From CBDFKF01 sp965248765 (GTDB taxonomy: Bacteria > Pseudomonadota > Alphaproteobacteria > VGEJ01): DNA of 64,000 nt. Where the stretch lies: the NCBI GenBank assembly GCA_965248765.1, contig CBDFKF010000004.1:2356001-2420000 (forward strand), written 5' to 3'. The translations under genes were made by a program, and so were the position numbers. How positions within the stretch are numbered: position 1 is the first letter of the stretch; every line of letters starts with the position of its first letter. Below the pieces are notes generated by a model. The model was not told the origin of the DNA, did no database searches, and saw nothing but the letters and a program-made list of their open reading frames with translations. Shown piece by piece: positions 56,801 through 64,000 of this stretch.

Positions 56801-56983
56801 CAGTTGACGGCGGCGAAGGCGCGCCTGCCGCCGTTCCTGGTTCAATGGCACGCCCTTCGGATCGCGGGGGAAGATTCGCACGCCAAGACGGTGGATTTTT
56901 CCCGTGGCGAGCTCGGAATCGTGGTCGATCACGGCGAACCCGACCGAGGTTGTGCCGACGTCGAGGCCGAATACGAGCGGCAT
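53878..56983 (-). pseudogene. cas9: Cas9 (type II-C), split by a deletion/frameshift
   Basis: The first frame (56983-54812) gives RuvC-I FGLDVGTTSVGFAVIDHD (D8), the arginine-rich bridge helix (51-70), REC lobe, RuvC-II LIRVEVARAV (E514) and HNH VEHIWPRSRSLDN (H595) with N618. It is correct to about residue 671 (LAPSIPEE), then runs out of frame. The second frame (through 54891-53878) resumes with NDTGYAAREAVAYLKKLWPD, RuvC-III DHRHHAVDALTVACC and the PAM-interacting end. Between them the FxARQL-like residues expected before NDT are absent, so about 20 bp were lost, near 54970-54978. All catalytic residues survive in the two parts. Total near 1040 aa, a II-C size. Confidence 0.9.
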
Positions 56984-56998
56984 GCGTGTTGTTCCCCA

Positions 56999-57026
56999 TT
57001 GCTTTATTTGCGCCGCACGCTAACAT
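56999..57026 (+). promoter_or_regulatory. predicted tracrRNA promoter
   Basis: TTGCTT and TAACAT with a 16-bp spacer. Transcription would start near 57033, exactly where the anti-repeat begins. It lies between the cas9 start and the tracrRNA and has the same spacing as the promoter-like unit in the repeats. Confidence 0.6.
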
Positions 57027-57032
57027 CGTCCT

Positions 57033-57153
57033 CGTAGCAAATCGAGAAGCGGTCGGTTTCCTTTCCGTAGCAAATCGATCCTTCGTGCGGGCTCGGTGTC
57101 CCAAGATCGTCCACCGGCATCTCAAGCCTCCGCCCCAGGGCGGAGGCTTTTTG
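57033..57153 (+). ncRNA. tracrRNA
   Basis: The anti-repeat at 57034-57052 (GTAGCAAATCGAGAAGCGG) pairs perfectly with 19 nt of the crRNA repeat. Bases 57064-57071 (TCCGTAGC) pair with the repeat's first 8 nt with one G-U, giving the lower stem after an internal bulge. A structured tail and an intrinsic terminator follow. The 13-nt core CGTAGCAAATCGA recurs at 57066-57078. Divergent from cas9. Confidence 0.9.
57124..57153 (+). terminator. tracrRNA terminator
   Basis: AAGCCTCCGCCC / GGGCGGAGGCTT stem of 12 bp with a 2-nt loop, followed by a T run. Confidence 0.9.
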
Positions 57154-57475
57154 CTTCTTCACGCACCGAATCTTCGTCGCGATGCCGGCGTTGTCAGCTC
57201 GTCCGGTGATCGGGCGGAGAGGTTGAGACACGCCCGGAACCTTCGGGAACAGGTGAAAGCTGCCTTCGGCCAAGGCACTCCAGCGCTGTCCGCCGGCCGG
57301 AGGAAGCATCGAATTGAGGACGATATCGGCGATTTCGGAGCGGCGGCCGAGGGCGATTTAGGGTAAGCCTCCGGCGTGTGCCGCCTTCTCGGTTTAGTGT
57401 GATTTGGCGAGGTTGTGCGATCGGGAGTGGACACCTGTTTGGTGTCCACCAAGGTCTAAGTGGACACGATCGCAG

Positions 57476-57879
57476 ATGTCGGATGCATTGGAGGAGTTGG
57501 GGTCCGGGCGAGCGCGCCCGGTTTCTCGTGGTCGTCGGTGGAGCGAGGCTGACAGGCTTCGGATCGTCGCGGAGAGCTATCGGCCCGGGGTATCGGTATC
57601 GGTTGTGGCGCGGCGCAACGACGTCAACGCCAATCTGCTTTTCACCTGGCGGCGGCGGTACGGCAAGCGGGCTGCCGAGACCGTGTCGAGCGGGCTGGTG
57701 CCGGTGGTTGTGGAGCCTTCGGGGCACGGCCGCCCTTGGCGGATGCCGTCACGAGCGATGCGCCGGCGGCGGGACGGATGGAGATCGCGCTGGGCGATGG
57801 CTCGCGGGTGATCGTCGACCGGGAGGTGGACGGTTCGGCGCTGGCCCGGGTGCTTTCGGTTTTGGCGCGGCGATGATCC
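57476..57879 (+). pseudogene. tnpA: IS66 TnpA, frameshifted
   Basis: The first part MSDALEELGSGRARPVSRGR to LLFTWRRRYGKRAAETVSSG is the TnpA helix-turn-helix protein. The matching end MEIALGDGSRVIVDREVDGS, ALARVLSVLARR is in another frame, so one base was lost or gained near 57735. The stop codon overlaps the tnpB start (ATGA). Confidence 0.8.
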
Positions 57880-58220
57880 CGGTTCCGGGCGGTGTTCGTG
57901 TCTGGCTGGCGACCGGGGCGACCGACATGCGGCGCAGCATGAACACCTTGGCCCTCCAGGTCCAGGAGGATCTCGGGCACGATCCCCATGCGGGGGATCT
58001 GTATATTTTCCGCGGCCGTCGAGGCGATCTCGTAAAATGCCTGTGGCATGACGGAGTGGGGATCTCGCTCTACGCCAAGCGGCTTGAGCGCGGCCGGTTC
58101 CAATGGCCGACGACGTCGGGGGACGCGGTATCGATCAGCGCGACGCAGCTCGGCTACCTGCTGGAAGGGATCGACTGGAGGAACCCGGTTCGCAGCTGGC
58201 GGCCGTCGCGGGCGGGGTGA
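57873..58220 (+). CDS. tnpB: IS66 accessory protein TnpB
   Basis: A 115-residue IS66 Orf2 protein: PGGVRVWLATGATDMRRSMN, DLYIFRGRRGDLVKCLWHDG, GISLYAKRLERGRFQWP. Required for IS66 transposition by an unclear mechanism. Intact. Confidence 0.93.
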   Translation: MIPVPGGVRVWLATGATDMRRSMNTLALQVQEDLGHDPHAGDLYIFRGRRGDLVKCLWHDGVGISLYAKRLERGRFQWPTTSGDAVSISATQLGYLLEGIDWRNPVRSWRPSRAG

Positions 58221-58291
58221 TCCGCAGCGTAGCGACCCGCCCGGCGTGATTGTTTTAGCGCCGAATCGGGTGCTGTGATTCGCTGCCGGCG

Positions 58292-59095
58292 ATGACCGGC
58301 GGGATCGACATCGACGCTCTGAAGGCGGCCCTCGCAGTGGCCGAGGCCAAGGCGTCAGACGCCGAGACCAAGGCATCCGAGGCCGAGGCTCGGGCGGCGA
58401 ACGCGGCGGCGGAGATCGTCTTCCTGAGGCTGACGATCGAGAAGCTCAGGCGCGAGCTCTACGGCTGGCGCTCGGAGCGCAAGTCGCGGCTTCTCGACCA
58501 GCTGGAACTCCAGCTCGACGAGCTTGAGGCGAGCGCGACGGAGGACGAGCTGGCGGCGGCCGAGCTGGCGGCGGCCGGGACCACGCAGGTCAAGGGGTTC
58601 ACGCGGCACAAGCCGGCCCGCAAGCCGTTTCCAGCGCATCTTCCGCGCGAGCGCGTGGTGGTGGTGCCGCCGACATCCTGCGCCTGCTGCGGCTCGGACA
58701 GGCTGTCGAAGATCGGCGAGGACGTGACCGAGACGCTGGAGGTGATCCCGCGCCGCTGGAAGGTGATCCAGACGGTGCGCGAGAAGTTCACCTGCCGCCA
58801 TTGCGAGAAGATTTCGCAGCCGCCGGCGCCGTTCCACCCGACACCCCGGGGCTGGGCGGGTCCCAACCTGCTGGCGACGATCGTCTTCGAGAAGTACGGC
58901 CAGCACCAGCCGCTGAACCGGCAACGCGATCGCTACGCGCGCGAGGGCGTCGATCTCAGCCTGTCGACGCTGGCCGACCAGGTCGGCGCCTGCACGGTGG
59001 CGCTGCGGCCGCTGCATGACCTGATCGCGGCGCATGTGCTGGCGGCCAAACGCCTGCACGGCGACGACACGCCGGTGCCGGTTCTGGGGTCGTGA
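58292..59095 (+). pseudogene. tnpC: IS66 transposase TnpC, 3' truncated
   Basis: About 267 residues of the roughly 510-residue transposase: the leucine-zipper region (LRLTIEKLRRELYGWRSERK), the zinc-finger CACCGSDRLSKIGEDVTETL ... CRHCEK and the start of the DDE domain ending HGDDTPVPVL. The frame then runs into integrase sequence. Catalytic residues past the first Asp are gone. Confidence 0.9.
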
Positions 59096-60051
59096 AGGCG
59101 AACGTCCTCGATGCCGGCCTCCCGCCGGACGCGATACCAGAGCGCGAGGTTGCGGCCGCGCGGCCGCGACAAGTCGCACGGCGACGGAAACACGAATGCG
59201 CTGCCGCCGCGCGGCTGGCGTTCGAGGATACGGCGAGCCTGGGTGTTGAGGGGAACCGTTCTCGGCCCCGTCTTGCCGTCGCTGAGGACCAGCCTGTCGC
59301 CGTCTACCTCGGACCAGCGCAGCTGCACGATCTCGCCCCTGCGGCACCCGGTGAGCAGCAGAAGGCGGATGATGTCGGCCTGCTCCCGGTTTGTCTTGCG
59401 GGTCCGTCCGTCCAGCGCCCGGTGCAGGCGGGCGATTTCCTCGCGCGACAAGAAGCGGGTGAGCGGCGTACGCCGGTTTCTTTGAACCCCCTGCGCCGGG
59501 TTGGTTTCGACATGGCTGCGGGCGACAGCGAAGTTTATGATCTGCCGGAGAAGATCGAGCGCGTGGTTGGCGTTGCCGGGCGCGGTCCGGCTGAAGGCAT
59601 CGAACCAGCGCCCGATGCGCGCCGTGGTGATGCGGTCGAGCGGTTTCGATCCGAAGGCGGGCAGGAGGCGCCTCTCCACCAGATGGGTTGCGGTTCGCCG
59701 GGTCGATGGCTTGTATCCCTCGAAATGAGTCTTTCTCCACTCGCCCGCGACGAAATCCCGGAACAGCGGCGCGCGCGTGGGCCCGGACGCACTGTCGGGC
59801 TCGGGGCTCGCCTGGCGGGCGAGGCATTCCCGGCGAGCCTCTGCGACGGTCATCGTCGAGACCGGGCCGATCGAGACGCGCTTGGAGCGGCCTCCGACAT
59901 CGCGCAACAGGACGTAACTCCGCCCGCCGGACGGCCGCACCCGGACCCCGAGACCGGGCACTCGATCGTCCCAGACCGTATATTCCCGCTCGCGGGGGCG
60001 ATGGCGGGCGATGGCGGCGTCGGTAAGCCGCATGCGTTCCTTGCTTGCCAT
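59093..60051 (-). pseudogene. tyrosine integrase 2, C-terminus cut by IS66
   Basis: Starts MASKERMRLTDAAIARHRPR and has the DUF4102-type arm-binding region, the core-binding domain and the first catalytic Arg (LTGCRRGEIVQLRWSEVDGD). It ends at GIEDVRLHD, exactly at the HDLRH motif, then enters IS66 sequence. His, second Arg and the Tyr nucleophile are missing. The start lies 3 bp after the stop of integrase 1, so the two were an operon. Confidence 0.88.
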
Positions 60052-60054
60052 GCC

Positions 60055-61176
60055 TCAGCCCTCCAGCACGGCGCCGACCGTCTCGGCAGCTTCGCGAACC
60101 ATTGTGTCGGCCAGATGCGTGTATTTGAGCGTCGTCTCCGGGTTCCGGTGACCGAGCAGCCGGCCGATGGCGAGGACGGTCTCGCCCTGCCTCAGCGCAA
60201 TGCTCGCGTGGGTATGGCGGAGGTCGTGAACACGCATGTCGCGCAGCTCCACTTCCGCGCGGACCCTGTGCCAGAAGCGCTGCAGCCAGACGCCTTGCCG
60301 CGGCCGGTCCCCTCGCGGTCCCGGAAAGACCCATGGGCTCGTCCGCCCCAGCATGTCGAGGATGCGCCTGGCCGGGGTCGACAGCCAGACCGTTCTGGGG
60401 CCCGTCTTGCTGTCGCGTAGAAAGAGGTGACCCTCGCGGTAGTCGGACCAGCGGAGGGTCAAGATCTCGCTCTTGCGGCATCCCGTGAGCAGGAGGAGCC
60501 GGACCACGGCGACCTGCCGGGGCGATGTGTCCACATGGGCCGACAGTGTTGCGGACAGGCAGCGTATCTCGTCGTCGGACAGGAAGCGCGCCCGCCCCTT
60601 GCGGCGGTAGCGCCGGATGCCGAGGCAGGGGTTCGAACCCTCCGGTCGAAGGCCCATGGCTTCCGCCTCCCTTATGATGACGGAGAGCACCGGCATGGAC
60701 CGGTCGGCGGCAACCGGCGTGGCGCGCAGCGAGGCGAACCAGTCGCGGACATTCCGCCGGTCGATGTCGGCGACTTGCCGTCCCCGGAAGTGGGGCAGGA
60801 TTTGGTTTTTCAGGTAGCACCGGTTGACATCGAGCGTTCCCGGCTTCCAGAGCCTCCGGTAGCGCTCGAATACGGTCTCGGCGACGGCCTCGAAGAGGGT
60901 CTCGGCGGGATCGCGGGGCGGGCCCTCTCCCCGCCGGATCGCGGCGAGCGTTCGGACCGCGCAGGACCGCGCCTGGCCCACACCCATGGCCGTGGCGTCG
61001 CCGACGATCTTCCAAACGCGTTCTCCCCGGTGCTGGCAATGGACGAAGAAGCGTTTGCGGCCGGAGGGCAGCACCCGGACACCGAAGCCCCTGAGCTTGC
61101 CGTCGCGGATATCGTAGGCGGTCCTGCGCGGCCGCAGCACCTTGACGCGGGCGTCGGTCAGCATGACCTTGGGCAT
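60055..61176 (-). CDS. tyrosine integrase 1
   Basis: A complete 373-residue phage-type integrase: N-terminal DUF4102-like domain (MPKVMLTDARVKVLRPRRTA), core-binding domain, and catalytic residues LTGCRKSEILTLRWSDYREG (Arg), RVHDLRHTHASIALRQGETV (His-x-x-Arg) and GHRNPETTLKYTHLAD (His, Tyr). It should be active. Its N terminus and upstream region are duplicated in inverted orientation at 27888-28206. Confidence 0.93.
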   Translation of the reverse strand: MPKVMLTDARVKVLRPRRTAYDIRDGKLRGFGVRVLPSGRKRFFVHCQHRGERVWKIVGDATAMGVGQARSCAVRTLAAIRRGEGPPRDPAETLFEAVAETVFERYRRLWKPGTLDVNRCYLKNQILPHFRGRQVADIDRRNVRDWFASLRATPVAADRSMPVLSVIIREAEAMGLRPEGSNPCLGIRRYRRKGRARFLSDDEIRCLSATLSAHVDTSPRQVAVVRLLLLTGCRKSEILTLRWSDYREGHLFLRDSKTGPRTVWLSTPARRILDMLGRTSPWVFPGPRGDRPRQGVWLQRFWHRVRAEVELRDMRVHDLRHTHASIALRQGETVLAIGRLLGHRNPETTLKYTHLADTMVREAAETVGAVLEG

Positions 61177-61274
61177 GAACCTTCTCCCGATTGCGGTTGC
61201 AGCCGGGGAAGCGGGAGTTGCGCAATCCGTTCCGCTGCAACAATTGCCAGGAGAAAAAACGACCCTGTTTCAGA

Positions 61275-61294
61275 GAGTTAGCACCGAAGGTGCG
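61275..61294 (-). other. 20-bp att-like sequence, right copy
   Basis: Inverted identical copy of CGCACCTTCGGTGCTAACTC found at 27888-27907, about 100 bp upstream of the integrase start. Confidence 0.5.
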
Positions 61295-61309
61295 TTGAGT
61301 GGTGTAGGA

Positions 61310-61377
61310 GCTGTGGGTAACCGGCTTGCCGTAGCGACCGCCAAGAGTCTGGCCTAGGCAAGCCGGTTATCCACAGC
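61310..61377. repeat. 68-bp inverted repeat
   Basis: Arms GCTGTGGGTAACCGGCTTGCC... of 21 bp (61310-61330 and 61357-61377) match at 20 positions around a 26-nt loop. Confidence 0.75.
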
Positions 61378-61449
61378 GGGCGGTCATCGCGGTTTCCGGT
61401 TTAGGGTTGGGTTGTGGCAACGCAACCTGGAACCAATGGAGACCACGAT

Positions 61450-61893
61450 GACCGACGACATGATGGCGCTTCGTAGTTTGCTGGAAAAGAGTTCTGACGC
61501 CGATCTGCTGCGCGCTTCGCCCAGGAGGACGCCGCGGCCGCCAAGACCCAGTGGCGCCAGGTGGCCGACCAGCTCCGCCCCAAGGCGCCCAAGCTGGCAA
61601 ACCTCATGGACCAAGCCGAGCCCGACGTGCTGGCCTATATGAGCTTCCCCAAGGAGCACCGCACCAAGCTCCACTCGACCAATCCCCTGGAGCGCCTCAA
61701 CGGCGAGATCAAGCGCCGCACCAACGTCGTCGGCATCTTCCCCAACGAGGCCGCCATCACCCGACTGAGCGGCGCTATCCTCATGGAGCAGAACGACGAA
61801 TGGGCGGTGCAGAGGGCGCGCTACATGACCCTGGAAACCATCGCGCCGGTGAGCGACAATGCCCTCATCAAGATGCCTCCCGAGGCCGCTTGA
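61450..61893 (+). pseudogene. IS256 transposase, internal deletion and frameshift
   Basis: N part MTDDMMALRSLLEKSSDADL then a junction near 61510. C part in another frame: KTQWRQVADQLRPKAPKLAN, HSTNPLERLNGEIKRRTNVV, LMEQNDEWAVQRARYMTLET. The catalytic centre is deleted. Confidence 0.88.
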
Positions 61894-62127
61894 GCGATCC
61901 GGCTCAGCCCGCCGGACACCGCGACCCGCTCGCGGCTCTTACACCACGTCCCGGGACACGATCGGCCCCCGCTGTCAGTGGCAGGGGCGGCATATGGACC
62001 TTATAGAGTAATTACCGCCGGCCACCAACGGCTTGAGCAGTGCATATCACTAACACACGATATGTCCGGTTTATGTACCAGACGATCTGTCCGGATTTAG
62101 AAGCTCTCCAGGCTATGGAGGGTTTGG

Positions 62128-63302
62128 ATGCGCCGGACAGAACAGTTGCAGGGACTGAGATTGATGAAGTTCGAGGAGGTTTACGGCCGCACCCATCGGG
62201 GTTGCTTGAGCCAAGCCGAGGCGGCGGAGGTTCTCGGCGTTTCAGAGCGCACCTTCCGGCGCTGGCGCGACCGCTATGAGGCGGACGGCGCGGAAGGGCT
62301 CTACGATCGCCGTCTGGGCCGGGTCTCGGCGCGGCGCGCGGCGGTCGACGAGGTGACGGCGCTGTTGGCGCTGTTCGACACCCGCTACTGGGACTTCACC
62401 GCCAAGCACTTCCACGAGAAGCTGGTCGCGGACTATGCCTTCAAGCGCAGCTACAACTGGGTGCGGCTGAGCTTGCAGGCCCATGGGCGAAGACGGGCGG
62501 CGCCCAGGCGCGGGGCGCACCGGCGCAAGCGGCCGCGCCGCGCGCTGCCCGGCATGATGCTGCATCAAGACGGCTCAAGCCACGCGTGGGTCCCCGATCA
62601 GTGGTGGGACCTGATCGTCACCATGGACGACACCACCAGTGAGATCTACTCGGCCTTCTTCGTCGCCGAAGAGGGCACGATGTCGAGCTTTCAGGGGGTG
62701 TCCGAGGCGATCCGGGCCAAGGGGCTGTTCTGCTCGCTCTATGCCGACCGCGCGGCCACTACTGGCACACCCCTGAGGCCGGCGGCACGGTCGACAAGGA
62801 CAATCCGACCCAGTTCGGCCGCGCCCTGGCCCAGCTCGGCATCGAGCTGATCCCGGCCTACTCGCCCGAGGCAAGGGGGCGCTCGGAACGCATGTTCGCC
62901 ACCCTGCAGAAGCGCCTGCCCCAGGAGCTCAGGCTCGCCGGCATCACCGACATGGCCCAGGCCAACCGCTTCCTCAAGGAGCTCTACCTGCCAGGCCACA
63001 ACGCCCGCTTCGCGGTGCCGCCGGAAGCCGAGGGCACCGCCTTCGTGCCCTTCGCCGGTACCCTCGACGACATCCTCTGCGTGCAGCAGGAGCGCACCGT
63101 CTCCAACGACAACACCGTGCGCTACAAACGCCTGGTGCTGGCGATCCCGCCCGACCGCCATCGCCGCCACTACGTCAAGGCAAGGGTCCGGGTCCACGAA
63201 TACCCCGACCGCACCCTCGCCGTCTTCCATGGGCCGCGCTGCCTGGCCCGATACCAGGCCGACGGATCGCCCATCAACACAAGCCACAGACAGGCCGCGT
63301 GA
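62128..63302 (+). pseudogene. ISNCY transposase, single frameshift
   Basis: About 390 residues across two frames. HTH: CLSQAEAAEVLGVSERTFRR; catalytic-core pieces MMLHQDGSSHAWVPDQWWDL, TMDDTTSEIYSAFFVAEEGT. After CSLYADR the frame shifts (one base missing near 62752) and continues HYWHTPEAGG, SPEARGRSERMFATLQKRLP. The lesion might be a sequencing error. Confidence 0.85.
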
Positions 63303-63321
63303 TCCGCTTCGACGCGACCGG

Positions 63322-63370
63322 CCAGTGGATAAGGGGACGGCCGCTCCGCGCCCGTCCCCTTATCCACTGG
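63322..63370. repeat. 19-bp perfect hairpin in the ISNCY element
   Basis: CCAGTGGATAAGGGGACGG and its exact complement around 11 nt. Follows the transposase stop and may act as terminator. Confidence 0.8.
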
Positions 63371-63545
63371 CCCAACAACCACAACTGAAGCGGTCAATTC
63401 ATATGGTACATAAACCGGTCAATTCAGTTTGTTCTCGACACGGCTTGAGCAGTGCGCCGTGCAACAAAACACACGGGTGTTGCCGAGATGTAACGACTTG
63501 GGAGTAGCGACGCGCCGTAGTAGCGAAGTTATCGACCGCCGGCGG

Positions 63546-63950
63546 TCATGCGGATCGGCGATCGGAGATCACGAGGCCCGCTTGTTCGAGTTCCCGCCCG
63601 AGCCGACCCGTGACCGCCAGCGCATACATGCGCATGTCGCTTGCGAGCGACCAAAACGGATACTTGAAGGTGGCCGGGCGATTGTGCTCGACAAAGAAAT
63701 GCCCGAACCAGGCAAACGCATAGCCCGACACTAAAGCCAACACGAGCAAAATCCAGAGGTCGCTCGCGATAAAAGCGACTAAACAGGCGAGCGCTAGGCT
63801 TGTTCCGATGTAGTGCAAGCCGCGCGTGACGGGCCGGCTATGTTCGCGCAAGTAATATGGCCAGAACTCGGCATACCGGTCGATCGGGGTCGATCCCACC
63901 TTGGAGCCCGCGTCGCTAGGCGTCGGGGGCGATGGATCGGATGTCGGCAC
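63546..63950 (-). CDS. DUF962/Mpo1-like membrane protein
   Basis: A 134-residue protein with the family motif YLREHSRPVTRGLHYIGTSL, hydrophobic segments (LACLVAFIASDLWILLVLAL) and GYAFAWFGHFFVEHNRPATF then YPFWSLASDMRM. Mpo1, the yeast relative, is an Fe-dependent 2-hydroxy fatty acid dioxygenase; the His residues of GHFF and EHNRP are conserved here. Activity in bacteria is not established. It starts 50 bp from the window edge, next to a palindromic operator-like sequence. Confidence 0.87.
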   Translation of the reverse strand: MPTSDPSPPTPSDAGSKVGSTPIDRYAEFWPYYLREHSRPVTRGLHYIGTSLALACLVAFIASDLWILLVLALVSGYAFAWFGHFFVEHNRPATFKYPFWSLASDMRMYALAVTGRLGRELEQAGLVISDRRSA

Positions 63951-63974
63951 AATCGGCCTTCTCGCTGAGACAGA

Positions 63975-63996
63975 TTGACGTTAACGTAAACGTAAA
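63975..63996 (-). promoter_or_regulatory. palindromic operator-like site
   Basis: Contains the perfect palindrome ACGTTAACGT (63978-63987) followed by AAACGTAAA. Tandem TTACGT/ACGTAA half-sites upstream of the DUF962 gene resemble MerR-type (LiuR-like) sites that control acyl-CoA degradation genes; the regulator is not in the window. Confidence 0.4.
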
Positions 63997-64000
63997 GTAC

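Larger units (their letters stand above)
57363..59092 (+). mobile_element. IS66 family element, right end missing
   Basis: Left end GTAAGCCTCCGGCG at 57363 fits IS66 termini. Carries tnpA (frameshifted), tnpB and the first half of tnpC. The element stops abruptly at about 59092, joined to the C-terminal coding part of an integrase gene. Confidence 0.85.
61299..61947 (+). mobile_element. IS256-type deletion derivative
   Basis: Bounded by GTGGTGTAGGAG at 61299-61310 and its near-complement CTCTTACACCAC at 61936-61947. Contains the first 25 and the last 120 or so codons of an IS256 transposase joined by an internal deletion. Non-autonomous. Confidence 0.65.
62066..63418 (+). mobile_element. ISNCY-type insertion sequence
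   Basis: Near-palindromic ends: CCGGTTTATGTACCA at 62066-62080 and its complement at 63404-63418. Carries one frameshifted transposase and, near the right end, a 19-bp hairpin (63322-63340 with 63352-63370). Confidence 0.8.

Noticed and set aside
57155..57362. Plus-strand frame with HARNLREQVKAAFGQG after the tracrRNA
   Set aside because: It looks like a real protein end but has no start and no known family. It could be a remnant cut by IS66, too little to annotate.
58355..61243. A 962-codon minus-strand open frame across the integrases
   Set aside because: It is out of frame with two recognisable integrases and IS66 and has an arginine/proline-rich, family-free translation caused by high GC.

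Overview
The window looks like a chromosomal segment of a high-GC alphaproteobacterium. Codon use is GC-rich, and there is a MobF relaxase with a TraALEKB pilus set of alphaproteobacterial type, a type II-C CRISPR-Cas locus and a PEP-CTERM protein. The genus cannot be named from sequence alone. The assignment is inference.

Left part (1-26300), mostly intact core metabolism. A minus-strand urease operon runs ureE-ureF-ureAB(fused)-ureC-ureG into a GNAT-like gene cut by the window edge; no ureD is visible. A plus-strand trio follows (SirB1-like, hypoxanthine phosphoribosyltransferase, PhyH dioxygenase). Then come a lone HyuB-type hydantoinase subunit, a class II aldolase, a 3-hydroxyisobutyrate-dehydrogenase relative, a GMC oxidoreductase, a PA14 protein, a ferredoxin-reductase-like flavoprotein, a 25-codon ORF behind a perfect Shine-Dalgarno sequence, two alpha/beta hydrolases, a PEP-CTERM repeat protein, a multiply broken PNPOx/FAD/2Fe-2S reductase, a VOC protein, a LysR regulator and a three-gene sugar ABC importer.

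Middle (26600-50000), an accessory region made of decayed pieces. It holds an IS3 element, an integrase N-terminal stub overrun by an IS21 element, an EamA exporter, a PP-loop-like gene broken by a 5-bp duplication and a GcvA-type LysR gene. A decayed conjugation module follows: three ribbon-helix-helix-type proteins, a 1715-aa MobF relaxase/helicase, a coiled-coil membrane protein, then TraB, TraK, TraE, TraL and TraA. TraK is broken by a 17-bp tandem duplication. TraB is fused at its 3' end to an autotransporter passenger fragment. The module ends at a truncated integrase lying against the 3' part of a tRNA.

CRISPR part (50000-57160). An IS1380 element abuts a 14-repeat array. Next come cas2, cas1 and cas9 on the minus strand and a divergent tracrRNA on the plus strand. 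The array is read on the plus strand, as shown by its complementarity to the tracrRNA. Each repeat carries an extended -10 and a -35-like element, as in Neisseria-type II-C systems. cas9 is split by a frameshift just after the HNH domain that looks like a small deletion, so as read the system has adaptation genes, guides and tracrRNA but no full-length effector.

Right end (57360-64000). A truncated IS66 element has cut the second of two tandem tyrosine recombinases at its HD motif. The first recombinase is intact, and its start region and a 20-bp att-like sequence match, in inverted orientation, the stub at 27.9 kb. A deleted IS256 derivative, a frameshifted ISNCY-type element and a DUF962/Mpo1-like gene finish the window. 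Many lesions are tandem duplications or small deletions rather than homopolymer slips, so much of the decay is probably real; a few single-base indels could be assembly errors.
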